From: Phytopseudomonas dryadis
GTDB lineage: Bacteria; Pseudomonadota; Gammaproteobacteria; Pseudomonadales; Pseudomonadaceae
Length of the DNA stretch: 64,000 nt
Direction: 5' to 3'
Assembly (NCBI RefSeq): GCF_004327355.1
Contig: NZ_QJUM01000001.1
Span: 1 to 64,000, forward strand
The translations under genes were made by a program, and so were the position numbers. Each line of letters starts with the position of its first letter. The first letter of the stretch is position 1. This document shows, one piece after another, positions 9,890-19,280 of the stretch. Under the pieces are notes generated by a model. It was not told the DNA's origin, did not search any database, and saw only the letters and a list, made by a program, of their open reading frames with translations.

Positions 9890-12178
9890 ATGTACAAAGA
9901 CCTCAAGTTCCCCGTGCTGATCGTGCACCGCGACATCAAGGCCGATACCGTGGCCGGCGAACGGGTGCGGGATATCGCCGGGGAACTGGAGCAGGATGGT
10001 TTCGTCATTCTCTCCACCTCAAGCTCGGCGGAGGGGCGCATCGTCGCGTCGACCCATCACGGCCTGGCCTGCATCCTGGTGGCGGCCGAGGGCGCGGGGG
10101 AGAACCAGCGCCTGCTGCAGGACATGGTCGAGCTGATCCGCATCGCCCGCCGGCGTGCGCCGCAATTGCCGATCTTCGCCCTGGGCGAGCAGGTCACCAT
10201 CGAGAACGCCCCGGCCGAGGCCATGGCCGACCTCAACCAGCTGCGCGGCATCCTCTATCTGTTCGAAGACACCGTGCCGTTTCTGGCGCGTCAGGTGGCG
10301 CGTGCCGCGCGCAATTACCTCGATGGCCTGCTGCCGCCGTTCTTCAAGGCCCTGGTGCAACATACCGCCCAGTCCAACTATTCCTGGCACACGCCGGGCC
10401 ACGGCGGTGGCGTGGCCTACCGCAAGAGCCCGGTGGGGCAGGCGTTTCACCAGTTCTTCGGCGAGAACACCCTGCGTTCCGATCTCTCGGTGTCGGTGCC
10501 GGAACTGGGCTCGCTGCTCGACCACACCGGGCCCCTGGCCGCGGCCGAGGAACGGGCGGCGCGCAATTTCGGCGCCGACCACACCTATTTCGTGATCAAC
10601 GGCACCTCCACGGCGAACAAGATCGTCTGGCATTCGATGGTGGGCCGCGACGATCTGGTGCTGGTGGATCGCAACTGCCACAAGTCGATCCTGCACTCGA
10701 TCATCATGACCGGCGCGATTCCGCTGTACCTGTCGCCGGAGCGTAACGAGCTGGGCATCATCGGGCCGATTCCGCTGAGCGAGTTCACCCGCGAGTCGAT
10801 CCAGGCCAAGATCGACGCCAATCCGCTGGCCAGGGGGCGTGCGCCCAGGGTCAAGCTGGCGGTGGTGACCAACTCGACCTACGACGGCCTGTGCTACAAC
10901 GCCGAACTGATCAAGCGCACCCTCGGCGACTCGGTGCAGGTGCTGCACTTCGACGAGGCCTGGTACGCCTATGCCGCCTTCCACGAGTTCTATGCCGGTC
11001 GCTATGGCATGGGCACGGCGCGCGAGGCTGACGGGCCGATGGTCTTCACCACCCATTCCACGCACAAGCTGCTGGCGGCGTTCAGCCAGGCGTCGATGAT
11101 CCATGTGCAGGACGGCGGCGTGTGCAACGGTGTGCGCAAGCTCGACCGCGATCGCTTCAACGAAGCCTTCATGATGCACATCTCGACCTCGCCGCAGTAC
11201 GGCATCATCGCCTCCCTGGACGTGGCCTCGGCGATGATGGAAGGGCCGGCCGGGCGTTCGCTGATCCAGGAAACCTTCGACGAGGCCCTGAGTTTCCGTC
11301 GCGCCCTGGCCAACCTGGGGCAGAGCCTGAGCGCCGAGGACTGGTGGTTCAGCATCTGGCAGCCGCCACAGACCGAGGGCGCCGATGACGTCGCGACCCA
11401 CGACTGGCTGTTACAGCCCGAGGCGGATTGGCACGGTTTCGGCGATATCGCCGAGGACTACGTGCTGCTCGATCCGATCAAGGTGACCCTGGTCATGCCC
11501 GGGCTGACCGCGGGCGGGCGTCTCGACCAGCGCGGCATTCCCGCAGCGGTGGTCAGCAAGTTTCTCTGGGAGCGCGGCCTGGTGGTGGAGAAGACCGGCC
11601 TGTATTCCTTCCTGGTGCTGTTCTCCATGGGCATCACCAAGGGCAAGTGGAGCACCCTGCTCACCGAGCTGCTGGAGTTCAAGCGCAGCTATGACGCCAA
11701 CCTGCCACTGACCAGCGTGCTGCCCTCGATCGCCCGCGAAGGCGGCGCCTGCTACCAGGGCATGGGCCTGCGCGATCTGTGCGATGCCCTGCACGACTGC
11801 TACCGGGAAAATGCCACGGCCAAGGCGCTCAAGCGCATGTACACGGTGTTGCCGCAGATCGCCCTCAAGCCCGCCGACGCCTATGACCGACTGGTGCGCG
11901 GCGAGGTGGAGGAGGTGCCCATCGAGGAGGTCGAGGGGCGGATCGCCGCGGTCATGCTGGTGCCCTATCCGCCGGGCATCCCGCTGATCATGCCGGGCGA
12001 GCGCTTCACCGCCGAGACGCGTTCGATCGTCGACTACCTGCGCTTCGCCCAGACCTTCGACCGCAGCTTCCCCGGCTTCGACGCCGACGTGCATGGCCTG
12101 CAGCGGCACGAGGGCGAGCAGGGCGGCTATTACACGGTGGACTGCGTCATCGAGGCGGGCGGGGCGTCGTTGTCATGA
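9890..12178 (+). CDS. ldcA: Lysine/ornithine/arginine decarboxylase (LdcA-like)
   Basis: A 762-aa PLP-dependent fold-type I decarboxylase. An N-terminal response-regulator-like wing domain covers about residues 1-140, followed by the catalytic core; the PLP lysine is K393 in TTHSTHKLLAAFSQ, and the core includes SWHTPGHGGG, NGTSTANK and FDEAWYAYAAFHEF. The start at 9890 (MYKDLKFPVLIVHRD) has AGGAG about 8 bases upstream, so an ATG 36 bases earlier inside the inverted repeat is rejected. The P. aeruginosa gene at this position (next to dnaQ) encodes a lysine decarboxylase that makes cadaverine; sequence alone does not separate lysine from arginine or ornithine preference. Confidence 0.92.
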   Translation: MYKDLKFPVLIVHRDIKADTVAGERVRDIAGELEQDGFVILSTSSSAEGRIVASTHHGLACILVAAEGAGENQRLLQDMVELIRIARRRAPQLPIFALGEQVTIENAPAEAMADLNQLRGILYLFEDTVPFLARQVARAARNYLDGLLPPFFKALVQHTAQSNYSWHTPGHGGGVAYRKSPVGQAFHQFFGENTLRSDLSVSVPELGSLLDHTGPLAAAEERAARNFGADHTYFVINGTSTANKIVWHSMVGRDDLVLVDRNCHKSILHSIIMTGAIPLYLSPERNELGIIGPIPLSEFTRESIQAKIDANPLARGRAPRVKLAVVTNSTYDGLCYNAELIKRTLGDSVQVLHFDEAWYAYAAFHEFYAGRYGMGTAREADGPMVFTTHSTHKLLAAFSQASMIHVQDGGVCNGVRKLDRDRFNEAFMMHISTSPQYGIIASLDVASAMMEGPAGRSLIQETFDEALSFRRALANLGQSLSAEDWWFSIWQPPQTEGADDVATHDWLLQPEADWHGFGDIAEDYVLLDPIKVTLVMPGLTAGGRLDQRGIPAAVVSKFLWERGLVVEKTGLYSFLVLFSMGITKGKWSTLLTELLEFKRSYDANLPLTSVLPSIAREGGACYQGMGLRDLCDALHDCYRENATAKALKRMYTVLPQIALKPADAYDRLVRGEVEEVPIEEVEGRIAAVMLVPYPPGIPLIMPGERFTAETRSIVDYLRFAQTFDRSFPGFDADVHGLQRHEGEQGGYYTVDCVIEAGGASLS

Positions 12179-12276
12179 GCAGGCGAAGGGGCGATTCCAG
12201 GCAGATCATAGGTTTAGCGCAATAAGCTGAAGTGCATTGATCATTGACGGCGTGCGCCAGGTCACACTGGACGGCA

Positions 12277-12304
12277 TCGACATTTGAGCCCTGCTTGTTA
12301 TAGT
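12277..12304 (+). promoter_or_regulatory. Candidate sigma-70 promoter for the crotonase gene
   Basis: A -35 hexamer TCGACA (12277-12282) and a -10 hexamer TATAGT (12299-12304) each match consensus at five of six positions and are separated by 16 bp. They lie in the 221-bp gap after the decarboxylase gene, about 95 bases before the proposed GTG start of the crotonase. If used, the leader would be about 90 nt. This is a motif match only. Confidence 0.45.
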
Positions 12305-12399
12305 TGCGCGGTTGTGGCCGGCTGCCGTCGTGCGGTCGCGCCAGCCGAGCAATCAAGAACCGTCCCGCACCTGTGCGCCACTTGCTGAGGATGACTGCC

Positions 12400-13212
12400 G
12401 TGTCCGACTACAAGGCCTTTCGTGTCGAGTTGGCAGATAAGGTCGCCCATGTGGTGATCGATCGCCCGGAAAAGATCAATGCCATGAACGCCGACTTCTG
12501 GACGGAGATCATCGATATCTTCCGCTGGGTCGACGACACCGATGAGGTGCGCGCCGTGGTGCTTTCCGGGGCCGGGCGGCATTTCTCCTCGGGTATCGAC
12601 CTGAGTCTGCTGGCGCAGCTCGGCGGCCAGCTGGGCAAGGACGTGGGGCGCAACGCGCAGACCCTGCGGCGCAAGATTCTCGAGCTGCAGGCTTCGTTCA
12701 ACGCCGTCGACAACTGCCGCAAGCCGGTGCTGGCGGCGATCCAAGGCTATTGCCTGGGTGGCGCCATCGACCTGGTGTCGGCCTGCGACATGCGCTACTG
12801 CGCGGAGGACGCGCAATTCTCGATCAAGGAAATCGACATCGGCATGGCCGCCGACGTCGGCACCCTGCAGCGCCTGCCACGGATCATCGGTGACGGCATG
12901 CTGCGCGAGCTGGCGTTCACCGGGCGCAGCGTCGATGCACGGGAAGCCCTGGACATCGGCCTGGTCAACCGCATCTTTGCCGATAAGGAAGCGTTGCTGG
13001 CCGGGGTGATGGACATTGCCCGGGTGATCGCCGCAAAATCGCCGATCGCCGTGCGCGGCACCAAGGAGATGATCCGCTACATGCGCGATCATCGAGTCGA
13101 TGACGGGCTCGAGTATGTCGCCACCTGGAATGCCGCCATGCTGCAGTCCGTCGATCTGCGTGTGGCCATGGCGGCCCACATGAGCAAGCAGCATCCGGAA
13201 TTCGCTGACTGA
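12400..13212 (+). CDS. Crotonase, probable delta(3,5)-delta(2,4)-dienoyl-CoA isomerase
   Basis: A 270-aa enoyl-CoA hydratase/isomerase family protein. The oxyanion-hole segments are HFSSGIDL (about residue 61) and the GYCLGGAIDLV segment (about 116). The region around residues 121-160 (AIDLVSACDMRYC, then KEIDIGMAADVGTLQRLP) closely follows eukaryotic ECH1, and the three acidic catalytic residues of that enzyme (rat D176, E196, D204) correspond to D124, E144 and D152 here. That favours isomerisation of 3,5-dienoyl-CoA over plain hydration. The GTG start is chosen because GAGGA (12387-12391) sits 8 bases upstream; the ATG at 12391 lies within that ribosome-binding site. It precedes fimL, as in P. 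aeruginosa. Confidence 0.88.
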   Translation: MSDYKAFRVELADKVAHVVIDRPEKINAMNADFWTEIIDIFRWVDDTDEVRAVVLSGAGRHFSSGIDLSLLAQLGGQLGKDVGRNAQTLRRKILELQASFNAVDNCRKPVLAAIQGYCLGGAIDLVSACDMRYCAEDAQFSIKEIDIGMAADVGTLQRLPRIIGDGMLRELAFTGRSVDAREALDIGLVNRIFADKEALLAGVMDIARVIAAKSPIAVRGTKEMIRYMRDHRVDDGLEYVATWNAAMLQSVDLRVAMAAHMSKQHPEFAD

Positions 13213-13249
13213 GGCGTTCTTTTCACCTGCGCGGGAGGCGCACTAGCGA

Positions 13250-14908
13250 ATGGTTTCTGGAGCATCGTCACTGAGTCTGGTTCGCGACGAACTGTTCGCC
13301 ACTATCGAAGAGGCCGAATCGAGCCTCGAACAGTTCATCGTCGAACGCAATAACGGCAGCCTGCTGCAGCAGGCCGTGGACAACCTGCAGCAAGTGCGCG
13401 GCACGCTCAATCTGATCGAACTGACCGGCGCCGAGCTATTGGCCCAGGAAGTCCTCGATCAGGCCACCGATATTCCCGCCGGCGTGGGCCAGGAGCGTGA
13501 TACCCAACTGGCCGCGCTGAGCAATGCCCTGCATGTGCTGCGCCGCTACCTGGAAGGGCTGGACACGCATCGCCAGGAAATGCCCGAGCTGCTGCTGCCG
13601 GCGATCAACGATCTGCGCCAGGCCTGCGGCCAGCCGCCGTTGCCGGAAAGCTTCTTCTTCAGCGTGCGCCTCGACCAGGCGCGCCCGCGCATGGCGCCGC
13701 CGGCGCTGGATGCCGCGGCCAAGGAAGTCGAAGGCCGGCGCCTGCGACAGATGTACCAGGTCGGTCTGCTCGGCTTCATTCGCGAGCAGAATCCCCAGGC
13801 CAGCCTGAAACTGATGGGCCGGGCGATGATCCGCCTCGATGGCCTGTTCGCCAACGAGCCTCGTGGCCGCCTGTGCTGGCTCTGCGCCGCGGCGCTGGAA
13901 GCCCAGGCGGATGGCCAGTTGCTGCCGCGCAAGTCGCGCAAGCAACTGTTCTCGCGCATGGACCGGGAAATGCGCCAGATGCTCGGCAATGGGCAGTACG
14001 AACCGCCCCGCAGCCTGCTCAAGGAGCTGCTCTATCTGGTGGCGCTGGCGGGCAGCCAGGGCGCCCTGGCCAGCGAAGTGCGCGCCTTGTTCGGCATGAC
14101 GCCGATGCCGTTCACCGACCACTTGCTGGAAGAGGAATACCAGCGTCTTTCCGGCCCGGGGCAGGCGGTGATGCGCTCGCTCAGTTCGGCGATCCGTGAA
14201 GAGCTGGCCAGCGTCAAGGATCTGCTCGACCTGATCGAGCGCGGCACCCTGCAGGCGGACGGTTTCGCCAGCCTGCATGCGTTGCTGGGCAAGCTGAGCA
14301 AGACGCTGGGCATGGTCGGCCTCAGTTCCGCCGGCAACTCGCTGGGGGCGCAGCTGCCGACCGTGGCGGCCTGGAGCGAGCAGAGCCCGGCGCAGCCCGA
14401 TGAGCTGATCAAGCTGGCCGATGTCGTGCTGTATGTCGAGGGCATGGTGGCGACGCTGGAGCGTGGCGAGCGCGCGTCGGCGCCACGTGCGGAGCAGGAA
14501 GTCGGCTCCTTCGCCCATCATCAACTGCTCGAGGCGCGCATCGTCGTCATCGACGAGGCGCGTGCCGGGCTGGCGCTGGCCAAGCGCGCGATCACCGCTT
14601 ACCTGGAGTCGGCGGGCGATCGCATGCACCTGGCCAATGTCCCCTTCAGCCTGCAGGCCGTGCGCGGTGGCCTGTGGTTCCTCGGCCAGGAGCGCGCTGC
14701 AGCGCTGGTCGGCGCCTGCGCCGAATACATCCAGACGCAGATGCTCGACAGCGAGCAGATGCCCGCCGAGCAGCGCCTGGAGACCCTTGCCGATGCCCTG
14801 AGCAGCCTGGAGTACTACCTCGAGTCCGGTGCGCTGCCGGCGCAACCCAACGTGCTCGACCTCGCCGCCGACAGCGTGCGCGCGCTCGGTCTGTCGGTGG
14901 CGGCTTGA
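13250..14908 (+). CDS. fimL: FimL, type IV pilus/twitching and cAMP-pathway regulator
   Basis: A 552-aa protein related to the N-terminal region of the chemosensory kinase ChpA. It opens with Hpt-like helices ([39 protein letters not shown]), in which a phosphorylatable histidine is not evident, matching what is reported for FimL. In P. aeruginosa FimL supports twitching motility, surface pili and cAMP/Vfr output through CyaB; this role is transferred by homology. Gene order crotonase-fimL-nudC is the same as in P. aeruginosa. Its stop codon overlaps the nudC start by one base (TGATG). Confidence 0.9.
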   Translation: MVSGASSLSLVRDELFATIEEAESSLEQFIVERNNGSLLQQAVDNLQQVRGTLNLIELTGAELLAQEVLDQATDIPAGVGQERDTQLAALSNALHVLRRYLEGLDTHRQEMPELLLPAINDLRQACGQPPLPESFFFSVRLDQARPRMAPPALDAAAKEVEGRRLRQMYQVGLLGFIREQNPQASLKLMGRAMIRLDGLFANEPRGRLCWLCAAALEAQADGQLLPRKSRKQLFSRMDREMRQMLGNGQYEPPRSLLKELLYLVALAGSQGALASEVRALFGMTPMPFTDHLLEEEYQRLSGPGQAVMRSLSSAIREELASVKDLLDLIERGTLQADGFASLHALLGKLSKTLGMVGLSSAGNSLGAQLPTVAAWSEQSPAQPDELIKLADVVLYVEGMVATLERGERASAPRAEQEVGSFAHHQLLEARIVVIDEARAGLALAKRAITAYLESAGDRMHLANVPFSLQAVRGGLWFLGQERAAALVGACAEYIQTQMLDSEQMPAEQRLETLADALSSLEYYLESGALPAQPNVLDLAADSVRALGLSVAA

Positions 14909-15828
14909 TGGTCGAGCCCTGGCAGCCCGCGATACTCGATGAGCGGCAGCCGGGCGGCTGGGCCCTGGCCCACCATCGCCAGCATTTCCTCGGCGACGCC
15001 AATGGCCTGCTGTTCCCCCGCGAGTGGCTCAAGGGGCAGGAACTGCCGGTGATCGCCGAGCATGGTATCGGCCACTTCCATGGCGATGCCCTGTATCTGC
15101 TGGAGCTGGAGCGGCAGGTCGAGCTACCCGGCTGCAGTTGGCAAGGCTTGCGCCAGGTGATGTTGCACGGCGATGCCGACCTGTACCGCATGCTCGGTTA
15201 TGCCGCGCAGATCGGCACCTGGGCCAGCCAGAATCGCTTCTGCGGTTGCTGTGGCTCGGCCATGCAGCGGGTTCCCGGTGAGCGGGCCATGCACTGTGCG
15301 CACTGCCACCTGCATCACTACCCGCGTCTTTCGCCGAGCATGATCGTGCTGGTGACCCGCGGCGATGAAGTCCTGCTGGCGCGTTCTCCGCGTTTCGTCA
15401 GCGGCGTCTACAGCACCCTGGCCGGGTTCGTCGAGCCGGGTGAGTCGGTGGAGCAGTGCGTGGCCCGGGAGGTTCGCGAAGAGGTCGGGGTGGAGGTCTG
15501 CGACATCGAGTACGTCGGCAGCCAGAACTGGCCGTTCCCGCATTCGCTGATGCTGGGCTTCCATGCGCGTTATGCCGGCGGCGCCATCGTCCGCCAGGAA
15601 GAGGAGATCGAGGATGCGCAGTGGTTCAGCGTGCACGACCTGCCGCTCTTGCCCGCGCAGCGCTCCATCGCCCGGTATCTGATCGACCTGTACGTGGCGC
15701 GCCGCTTAGGCAGCTCCGAACCAGTGCTGCCAGACCAGCCGCGCGGTCAGCCCCAGTACCACCAGAATGAACACCGGGCGGATGAAGCGGGAGCCGCCGC
15801 GTATCGCTGTGCGCGCCCCGAGCCATGA
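14908..15828 (+). CDS. nudC: NAD(H) pyrophosphatase / NAD-capped RNA decapping Nudix hydrolase
   Basis: A 306-aa NudC-type hydrolase. Zinc-ribbon cysteines are C112, C115, C130 and C133; the Nudix box starts at G173 ([12 protein letters not shown], then [11 protein letters not shown]); the NudC signature SQNWPFPHS is at 205-213. It cleaves NAD(H) to NMN(H) and AMP and can decap NAD-RNA in E. coli. It starts in a TGATG overlap with fimL. The last 30 or so residues (from about 277) are unusual: the frame continues past the normal end of the family and runs 123 bp antisense into the 3' end of the convergent TSUP gene, which gives a Q/H/A-rich tail without family similarity. Confidence 0.93.
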   Translation: MVEPWQPAILDERQPGGWALAHHRQHFLGDANGLLFPREWLKGQELPVIAEHGIGHFHGDALYLLELERQVELPGCSWQGLRQVMLHGDADLYRMLGYAAQIGTWASQNRFCGCCGSAMQRVPGERAMHCAHCHLHHYPRLSPSMIVLVTRGDEVLLARSPRFVSGVYSTLAGFVEPGESVEQCVAREVREEVGVEVCDIEYVGSQNWPFPHSLMLGFHARYAGGAIVRQEEEIEDAQWFSVHDLPLLPAQRSIARYLIDLYVARRLGSSEPVLPDQPRGQPQYHQNEHRADEAGAAAYRCARPEP

Positions 15829-16491
15829 ACCGCCCATCAGCGCCAGGCCCATGCACAGGCCGAGCAGCCAGGCCACCTGGCCGGCGCCGATGAAGATGAT
15901 CAGGGCGCAGATATTGCTGACGAAGTTCATGCTCCGGGCCACGCCGCTGGCGCGCACCAGATCCAGTGGATAGAGCAGCAGGGTGCTGACCGTCCAGAAC
16001 GCGCCGGTGCCCGGGCCGGCCACGCCATCGTAGAAACCCAGGGTCAGGCCTTGTGGCCACTGCCGCTTCCGTGCGATCGGGGGATCGGCATCCACGGGAG
16101 CGGCGGGCGTGCGTCCGAACAGCAGGTAGAGCCCGCAGGCGAACACCACCACCGGCAGCATCTGGTTGAGCCATTCGGCCGGCATCCAGTGCACCACCAC
16201 CGCGCCAGCGAAGGCGCCCACGGCGGTGCCGATCAGGGCGGTGCGCCATTGCCATGGGGCGAACAGCTTGCGCCGGTAGAAGGTGTAGCTGGCGATGCCG
16301 GCGCCGAAGGTCGAGCTGAGCTTGTTGGTGCCCAGCACCAGGTGAGGCGGCAGGCCGGCGGTGAGCAGCGCGGGGATGGTCAGCAGGCCGCCGCCACCGG
16401 CGATGGCATCGATGAAGCCGGCGACGAAGGCGACCAGGGCGAGGATCAGCAACGTCGTGGGATCGACGGCCAGTTCGAGCGGGAAGAACAT
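15706..16491 (-). CDS. TSUP family (TauE/SafE) membrane permease
   Basis: A 261-aa inner-membrane protein with about eight hydrophobic segments. Family marks are the N-terminal repeat [21 protein letters not shown] with [11 protein letters not shown], and the second repeat [15 protein letters not shown] followed by [12 protein letters not shown]. Members export or import small sulfur- or carbon-containing anions; the substrate cannot be read from sequence. Start [15 protein letters not shown] at 16491 gives normal length, and the longer frame upstream is not hydrophobic. Its 3' end is convergent with and overlaps the extended nudC reading frame by 123 bp. Confidence 0.9.
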   Translation of the reverse strand: MFFPLELAVDPTTLLILALVAFVAGFIDAIAGGGGLLTIPALLTAGLPPHLVLGTNKLSSTFGAGIASYTFYRRKLFAPWQWRTALIGTAVGAFAGAVVVHWMPAEWLNQMLPVVVFACGLYLLFGRTPAAPVDADPPIARKRQWPQGLTLGFYDGVAGPGTGAFWTVSTLLLYPLDLVRASGVARSMNFVSNICALIIFIGAGQVAWLLGLCMGLALMGGSWLGARTAIRGGSRFIRPVFILVVLGLTARLVWQHWFGAA

Positions 16492-16589
16492 AAAAGGCGA
16501 CCTGTATCCGATTGCGCAGTGTTGTCGCTGTTCGGGAGCGAATGCGCTGCGCATAATGCCGGCATTTTCACGGACAAGGAATTGATTCG

Positions 16590-17237
16590 ATGCAGTACAA
16601 CGGTCTCGCCTGGGTGACGGCCCTGCTGGCATTGCTGGTGCTGTTCGTCGCCGCCCGTATCCTGTTCGACAGCCGCTGGTTCCTCGGCTGGCTGCGCGGT
16701 ACCTGCGGCCTGGCGTTTCTCGCGCTGGCCGCCTTGGTGGGGCTGGTCGCCTATGACCTGAGCAGCTACCAGCCGCTGCCCGAGAACAAGCCGCTGCTGA
16801 CCCTGAGCTTCCACGCCAGCGGCGACCTTTATCAGGTCGAGATCCTGGAGAACGGCCACGAGCGCAGTGTGACCCTGGAAGGTGATCTGTGGCAGTTGGA
16901 TGCCCGTCTGCTGCAATGGAAAGGGCTGGCCGCGCTGATCGGCCTGCAGCCGGGCTACCGCCTGGAGAAACTGAGCGGGCGTTTCCTCGCCATCGAGCAA
17001 CAGAGCCAGGCGCGCCATACCCAGGTCGAACTGGCGCAGAGCCTGTACGGCGTGGATCTGTGGCGCTGGTTGCGCCTGGGTCGGCACGACCTGTTCGTGT
17101 TCGATGCCCAGGCCCGGCGTGTCACCTACCTGCCGCTGGCCGATGACGCCGTGTTCAGCGTCAGCCTGACACCGACCGGGCTGCTCGCGCAGCCGATGAA
17201 CCAGGCGGCCAACCAGGCCATGCATGACTGGCAGTGA
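16590..17237 (+). CDS. Membrane-anchored protein of unknown function
   Basis: A 215-aa protein with two N-terminal membrane helices (WVTALLALLVLFVAARILF and LRGTCGLAFLALAALVGLVA), followed by a soluble domain of about 150 residues rich in beta-type sequence (LLTLSFHASGDLYQVEIL, then SVTLEGDLWQLDARLLQW). The topology suggests a periplasmic or cytoplasmic domain tethered to the inner membrane. Homologues are widespread in pseudomonads and are sometimes labelled multidrug transporter, which the two-helix topology does not support. It lies divergently from the TSUP gene and ends 10 bp from the convergent SDR gene. Function unknown. Confidence 0.8.
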   Translation: MQYNGLAWVTALLALLVLFVAARILFDSRWFLGWLRGTCGLAFLALAALVGLVAYDLSSYQPLPENKPLLTLSFHASGDLYQVEILENGHERSVTLEGDLWQLDARLLQWKGLAALIGLQPGYRLEKLSGRFLAIEQQSQARHTQVELAQSLYGVDLWRWLRLGRHDLFVFDAQARRVTYLPLADDAVFSVSLTPTGLLAQPMNQAANQAMHDWQ

Positions 17238-17247
17238 CAGCCGTCGC

Positions 17248-18015
17248 TCAGGAGAGGAAGCCGCCGTCCACGTTGAGCGCCACGCCCGTGGTGTAGCTGG
17301 AGGCGTCGCTGGCCAGGTACAGCACGGTGCCGGCCATCTCGCTCGGGTCGGCCACCCGCTTGAGCGGTATGCGCTGCAGGGCGATCTTGAGGATGGCGTC
17401 GTTCTTGGTCAGCGCCGAGGCGAACTTGGTATCGGTCAGCCCCGGCAGCAGAGCGTTGCAGCGGATGCCGAACTGTGCGCATTCCTTGGCGAAGACCTTG
17501 GTCATGCTGATCACCGCGGCCTTGGTCACCGAATAGATGCCCTGGAACTCGCCCGGCGATACGCCGTTGATCGAGGCGACGTTGATGATGCTGCCGCCAC
17601 CGTTCTCCTTCATCAGCTTGCCGCCTTCGATGGACATGAAGTAGTAGCCGCGGATGTTCACGTCCACGGTCTTCTGGAAGGCGGCCAGGTCGGTGTCCAG
17701 CACGTTGCAGAACTGCGGGTTGGTCGCGGCGTTGTTGACCAGGATGTCGAGGCGGCCGAACTGCTGGCGGATCTGCGCGAAGACCGCCTGGATCTGCTCC
17801 ATTTCGCCGATGTGGCAGGCCATGGCCGTGGCCTTGCCGCCCTCGGCATTGATCGCCTCGGCGACCGCCTGGCAGCCTTCGAGCTTGCGGCTCGAGACGA
17901 TCACCTGGGCACCTTGCTGGGCCAGCAGCCTGGCGATGGCCTCGCCGATGCCGCGGCTGGCGCCGGAGACGAAGGCGATCTTGCCATCGAGGTCGAACAG
18001 TTGGGTCTTGGACAT
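17248..18015 (-). CDS. Short-chain dehydrogenase/reductase (SDR)
   Basis: A 255-aa classical SDR. The cofactor glycine motif is SGASRGIG (about residues 18-25); SSRKLEG after beta-2 suggests NADP(H). NNAATN is the NNAG-type motif. The catalytic Ser is in NVASINGVSPGEFQ, and YSVTKAA holds the Tyr and Lys. The C-terminus has the usual PGLTDTKFAS and GVALNVDGGF. Substrate unknown. It is followed 26 bp upstream in the transcript by the APH-like kinase gene, and a similar SDR-phosphotransferase pair is found in P. aeruginosa; together with SCP2 and the histidine phosphatase this hints at acyl or hydroxyacyl-CoA metabolism (inference). Confidence 0.92.
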   Translation of the reverse strand: MSKTQLFDLDGKIAFVSGASRGIGEAIARLLAQQGAQVIVSSRKLEGCQAVAEAINAEGGKATAMACHIGEMEQIQAVFAQIRQQFGRLDILVNNAATNPQFCNVLDTDLAAFQKTVDVNIRGYYFMSIEGGKLMKENGGGSIINVASINGVSPGEFQGIYSVTKAAVISMTKVFAKECAQFGIRCNALLPGLTDTKFASALTKNDAILKIALQRIPLKRVADPSEMAGTVLYLASDASSYTTGVALNVDGGFLS

Positions 18016-18041
18016 GGGGGAGGCCTTTGTCAGGAGTGGGG

Positions 18042-19109
18042 TCAGAGCGAAGACGTGCCGATGACCTGCAGGCTCATCTGTTCCAGCAGGCGGTTCATCT
18101 GCACGAAGGAGGCGAAGCGCTTGTCCTGGGTCTGACCGTGGTGGTAGCGGTAGTAGATCTGCTGGACGATGCCGGCCAGGCGGAACAGCCCGTAGGTGTA
18201 GTAGAAATCGAAGCAGGGGATCGCGATGCCGGCGCGTTCGGCGTAATAGTCGACGAACGCCTGGCGGCTGAGCATGCCCGGGGCGTTGCTCGGTTGCCGG
18301 CGCATCCGTTGCACCGGCGCCGGGTCGCTGGCTTCGATCCAGTAGGCCAGGGTGTTGCCCAGGTCCATCAGCGGGTCGCCAAGGGTGGTCAGCTCCCAGT
18401 CCAGCACGCCGATGATGCGCATGGGGTTGTCGGCGTCGAGGATGACGTTATCGAAGCGGTAATCGTTGTGCACGATGGCCGGGCGTGGATGGTCGGCGGG
18501 CATTTTCTCGCGCAGCCAGGTCTGCACCGCCTCCCATCGCGGTGCGTCCGGGGTCAGCGCATTCGCGTAGCGCTCGCACCAGCCGCCGATCTGACGCTGG
18601 ACGTAGCCCTCGGGCCGGCCCAGATCGGCCAGGCCACAGGCCTGGTAGTCCACCTGGTGCAGGTCGACCAGCTTGTCGATGAAGCCCTTGCACAGCTCGC
18701 CGGTCTGCGTGGAGCTCAGGTTCAATTGTGGCGGCAGGTCGGCCCGCAGGATGATGCCCTTGACCCGCTGCATGACGTAGAACTCGGCGCCGATGACCGT
18801 TTCGTCGGTGCAGTGCACATAGGCTTTCGGGCAATAGGGGAAGCCGACGTTGAGCTGGTTGAGGATGCGGAACTCGCGGCCCATGTCATGGGCCGAGCGG
18901 GCCTTCTGGCCGAAGGGCGGTCGGCGCAGGACGAACTCCTGGCCGGGGTACTGCAAGAGATAGGTCAGGTTCGAGGCGCCACCGGGGAACTGGCTGATGC
19001 GCGGCTCGCCCTGCAGGCCATCGATATGGGCCTTGAGGTAGCGGTCGATGGCGACGGCATCGAGTTCCTCGCCGTCGCGGATGGCGGTGGACTGGTCGGT
19101 AAGCGTCAT
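18042..19109 (-). CDS. APH-like phosphotransferase (ACAD10/11 N-terminal type)
   Basis: A 355-aa protein kinase-like fold of the aminoglycoside phosphotransferase family, subgroup seen fused to or next to acyl-CoA dehydrogenases. The catalytic loop is IVHNDYRFDNVILD, and the metal-binding motif is GVLDWELTTLGDPLMDLG. FPGGASNLTYLL near residue 42 is the nucleotide-binding loop. It is unlikely to be a resistance gene: human ACAD10/11 and bacterial relatives phosphorylate 4-hydroxyacyl-CoAs, so hydroxyacyl-CoA kinase activity is a reasonable proposal, supported by the adjacent SDR. That function is inference. Confidence 0.88.
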   Translation of the reverse strand: MTLTDQSTAIRDGEELDAVAIDRYLKAHIDGLQGEPRISQFPGGASNLTYLLQYPGQEFVLRRPPFGQKARSAHDMGREFRILNQLNVGFPYCPKAYVHCTDETVIGAEFYVMQRVKGIILRADLPPQLNLSSTQTGELCKGFIDKLVDLHQVDYQACGLADLGRPEGYVQRQIGGWCERYANALTPDAPRWEAVQTWLREKMPADHPRPAIVHNDYRFDNVILDADNPMRIIGVLDWELTTLGDPLMDLGNTLAYWIEASDPAPVQRMRRQPSNAPGMLSRQAFVDYYAERAGIAIPCFDFYYTYGLFRLAGIVQQIYYRYHHGQTQDKRFASFVQMNRLLEQMSLQVIGTSSL

Positions 19110-19247
19110 CCCTATCCCTTCTACTTATGATTGCCGGCACGCATCATTGGCCAATCTAATGGTGCGCATCGCCCCCGACAAGCGCAGCCCGGCGTTATAG
19201 ATGCGCGTGTTGCCGCGGGATCAAGGGCTCTGATCATCCGCTGTTCA

Positions 19248-19269
19248 CCCTTCTCCCTCCGGGAGAGGG
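19248..19269. repeat. Short GC-rich palindrome (CTCCC-GGGAG type)
   Basis: The sequence around CTTCTCCCTCCGGGAGAGG folds into a short hairpin with arms of about 7 bp. This type of palindrome is common between genes in pseudomonads. It directly precedes the 74-bp tandem repeat and lies upstream of the APH-like gene on the minus strand. I see no promoter-like feature within it. Confidence 0.55.
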
Positions 19270-19280
19270 GCCGGGGGAGA

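Noticed and set aside
18042..19109. Aminoglycoside resistance gene
   Set aside because: The APH fold here is of the ACAD10/11 type, with acyl-CoA-related neighbours; nothing suggests antibiotic modification.
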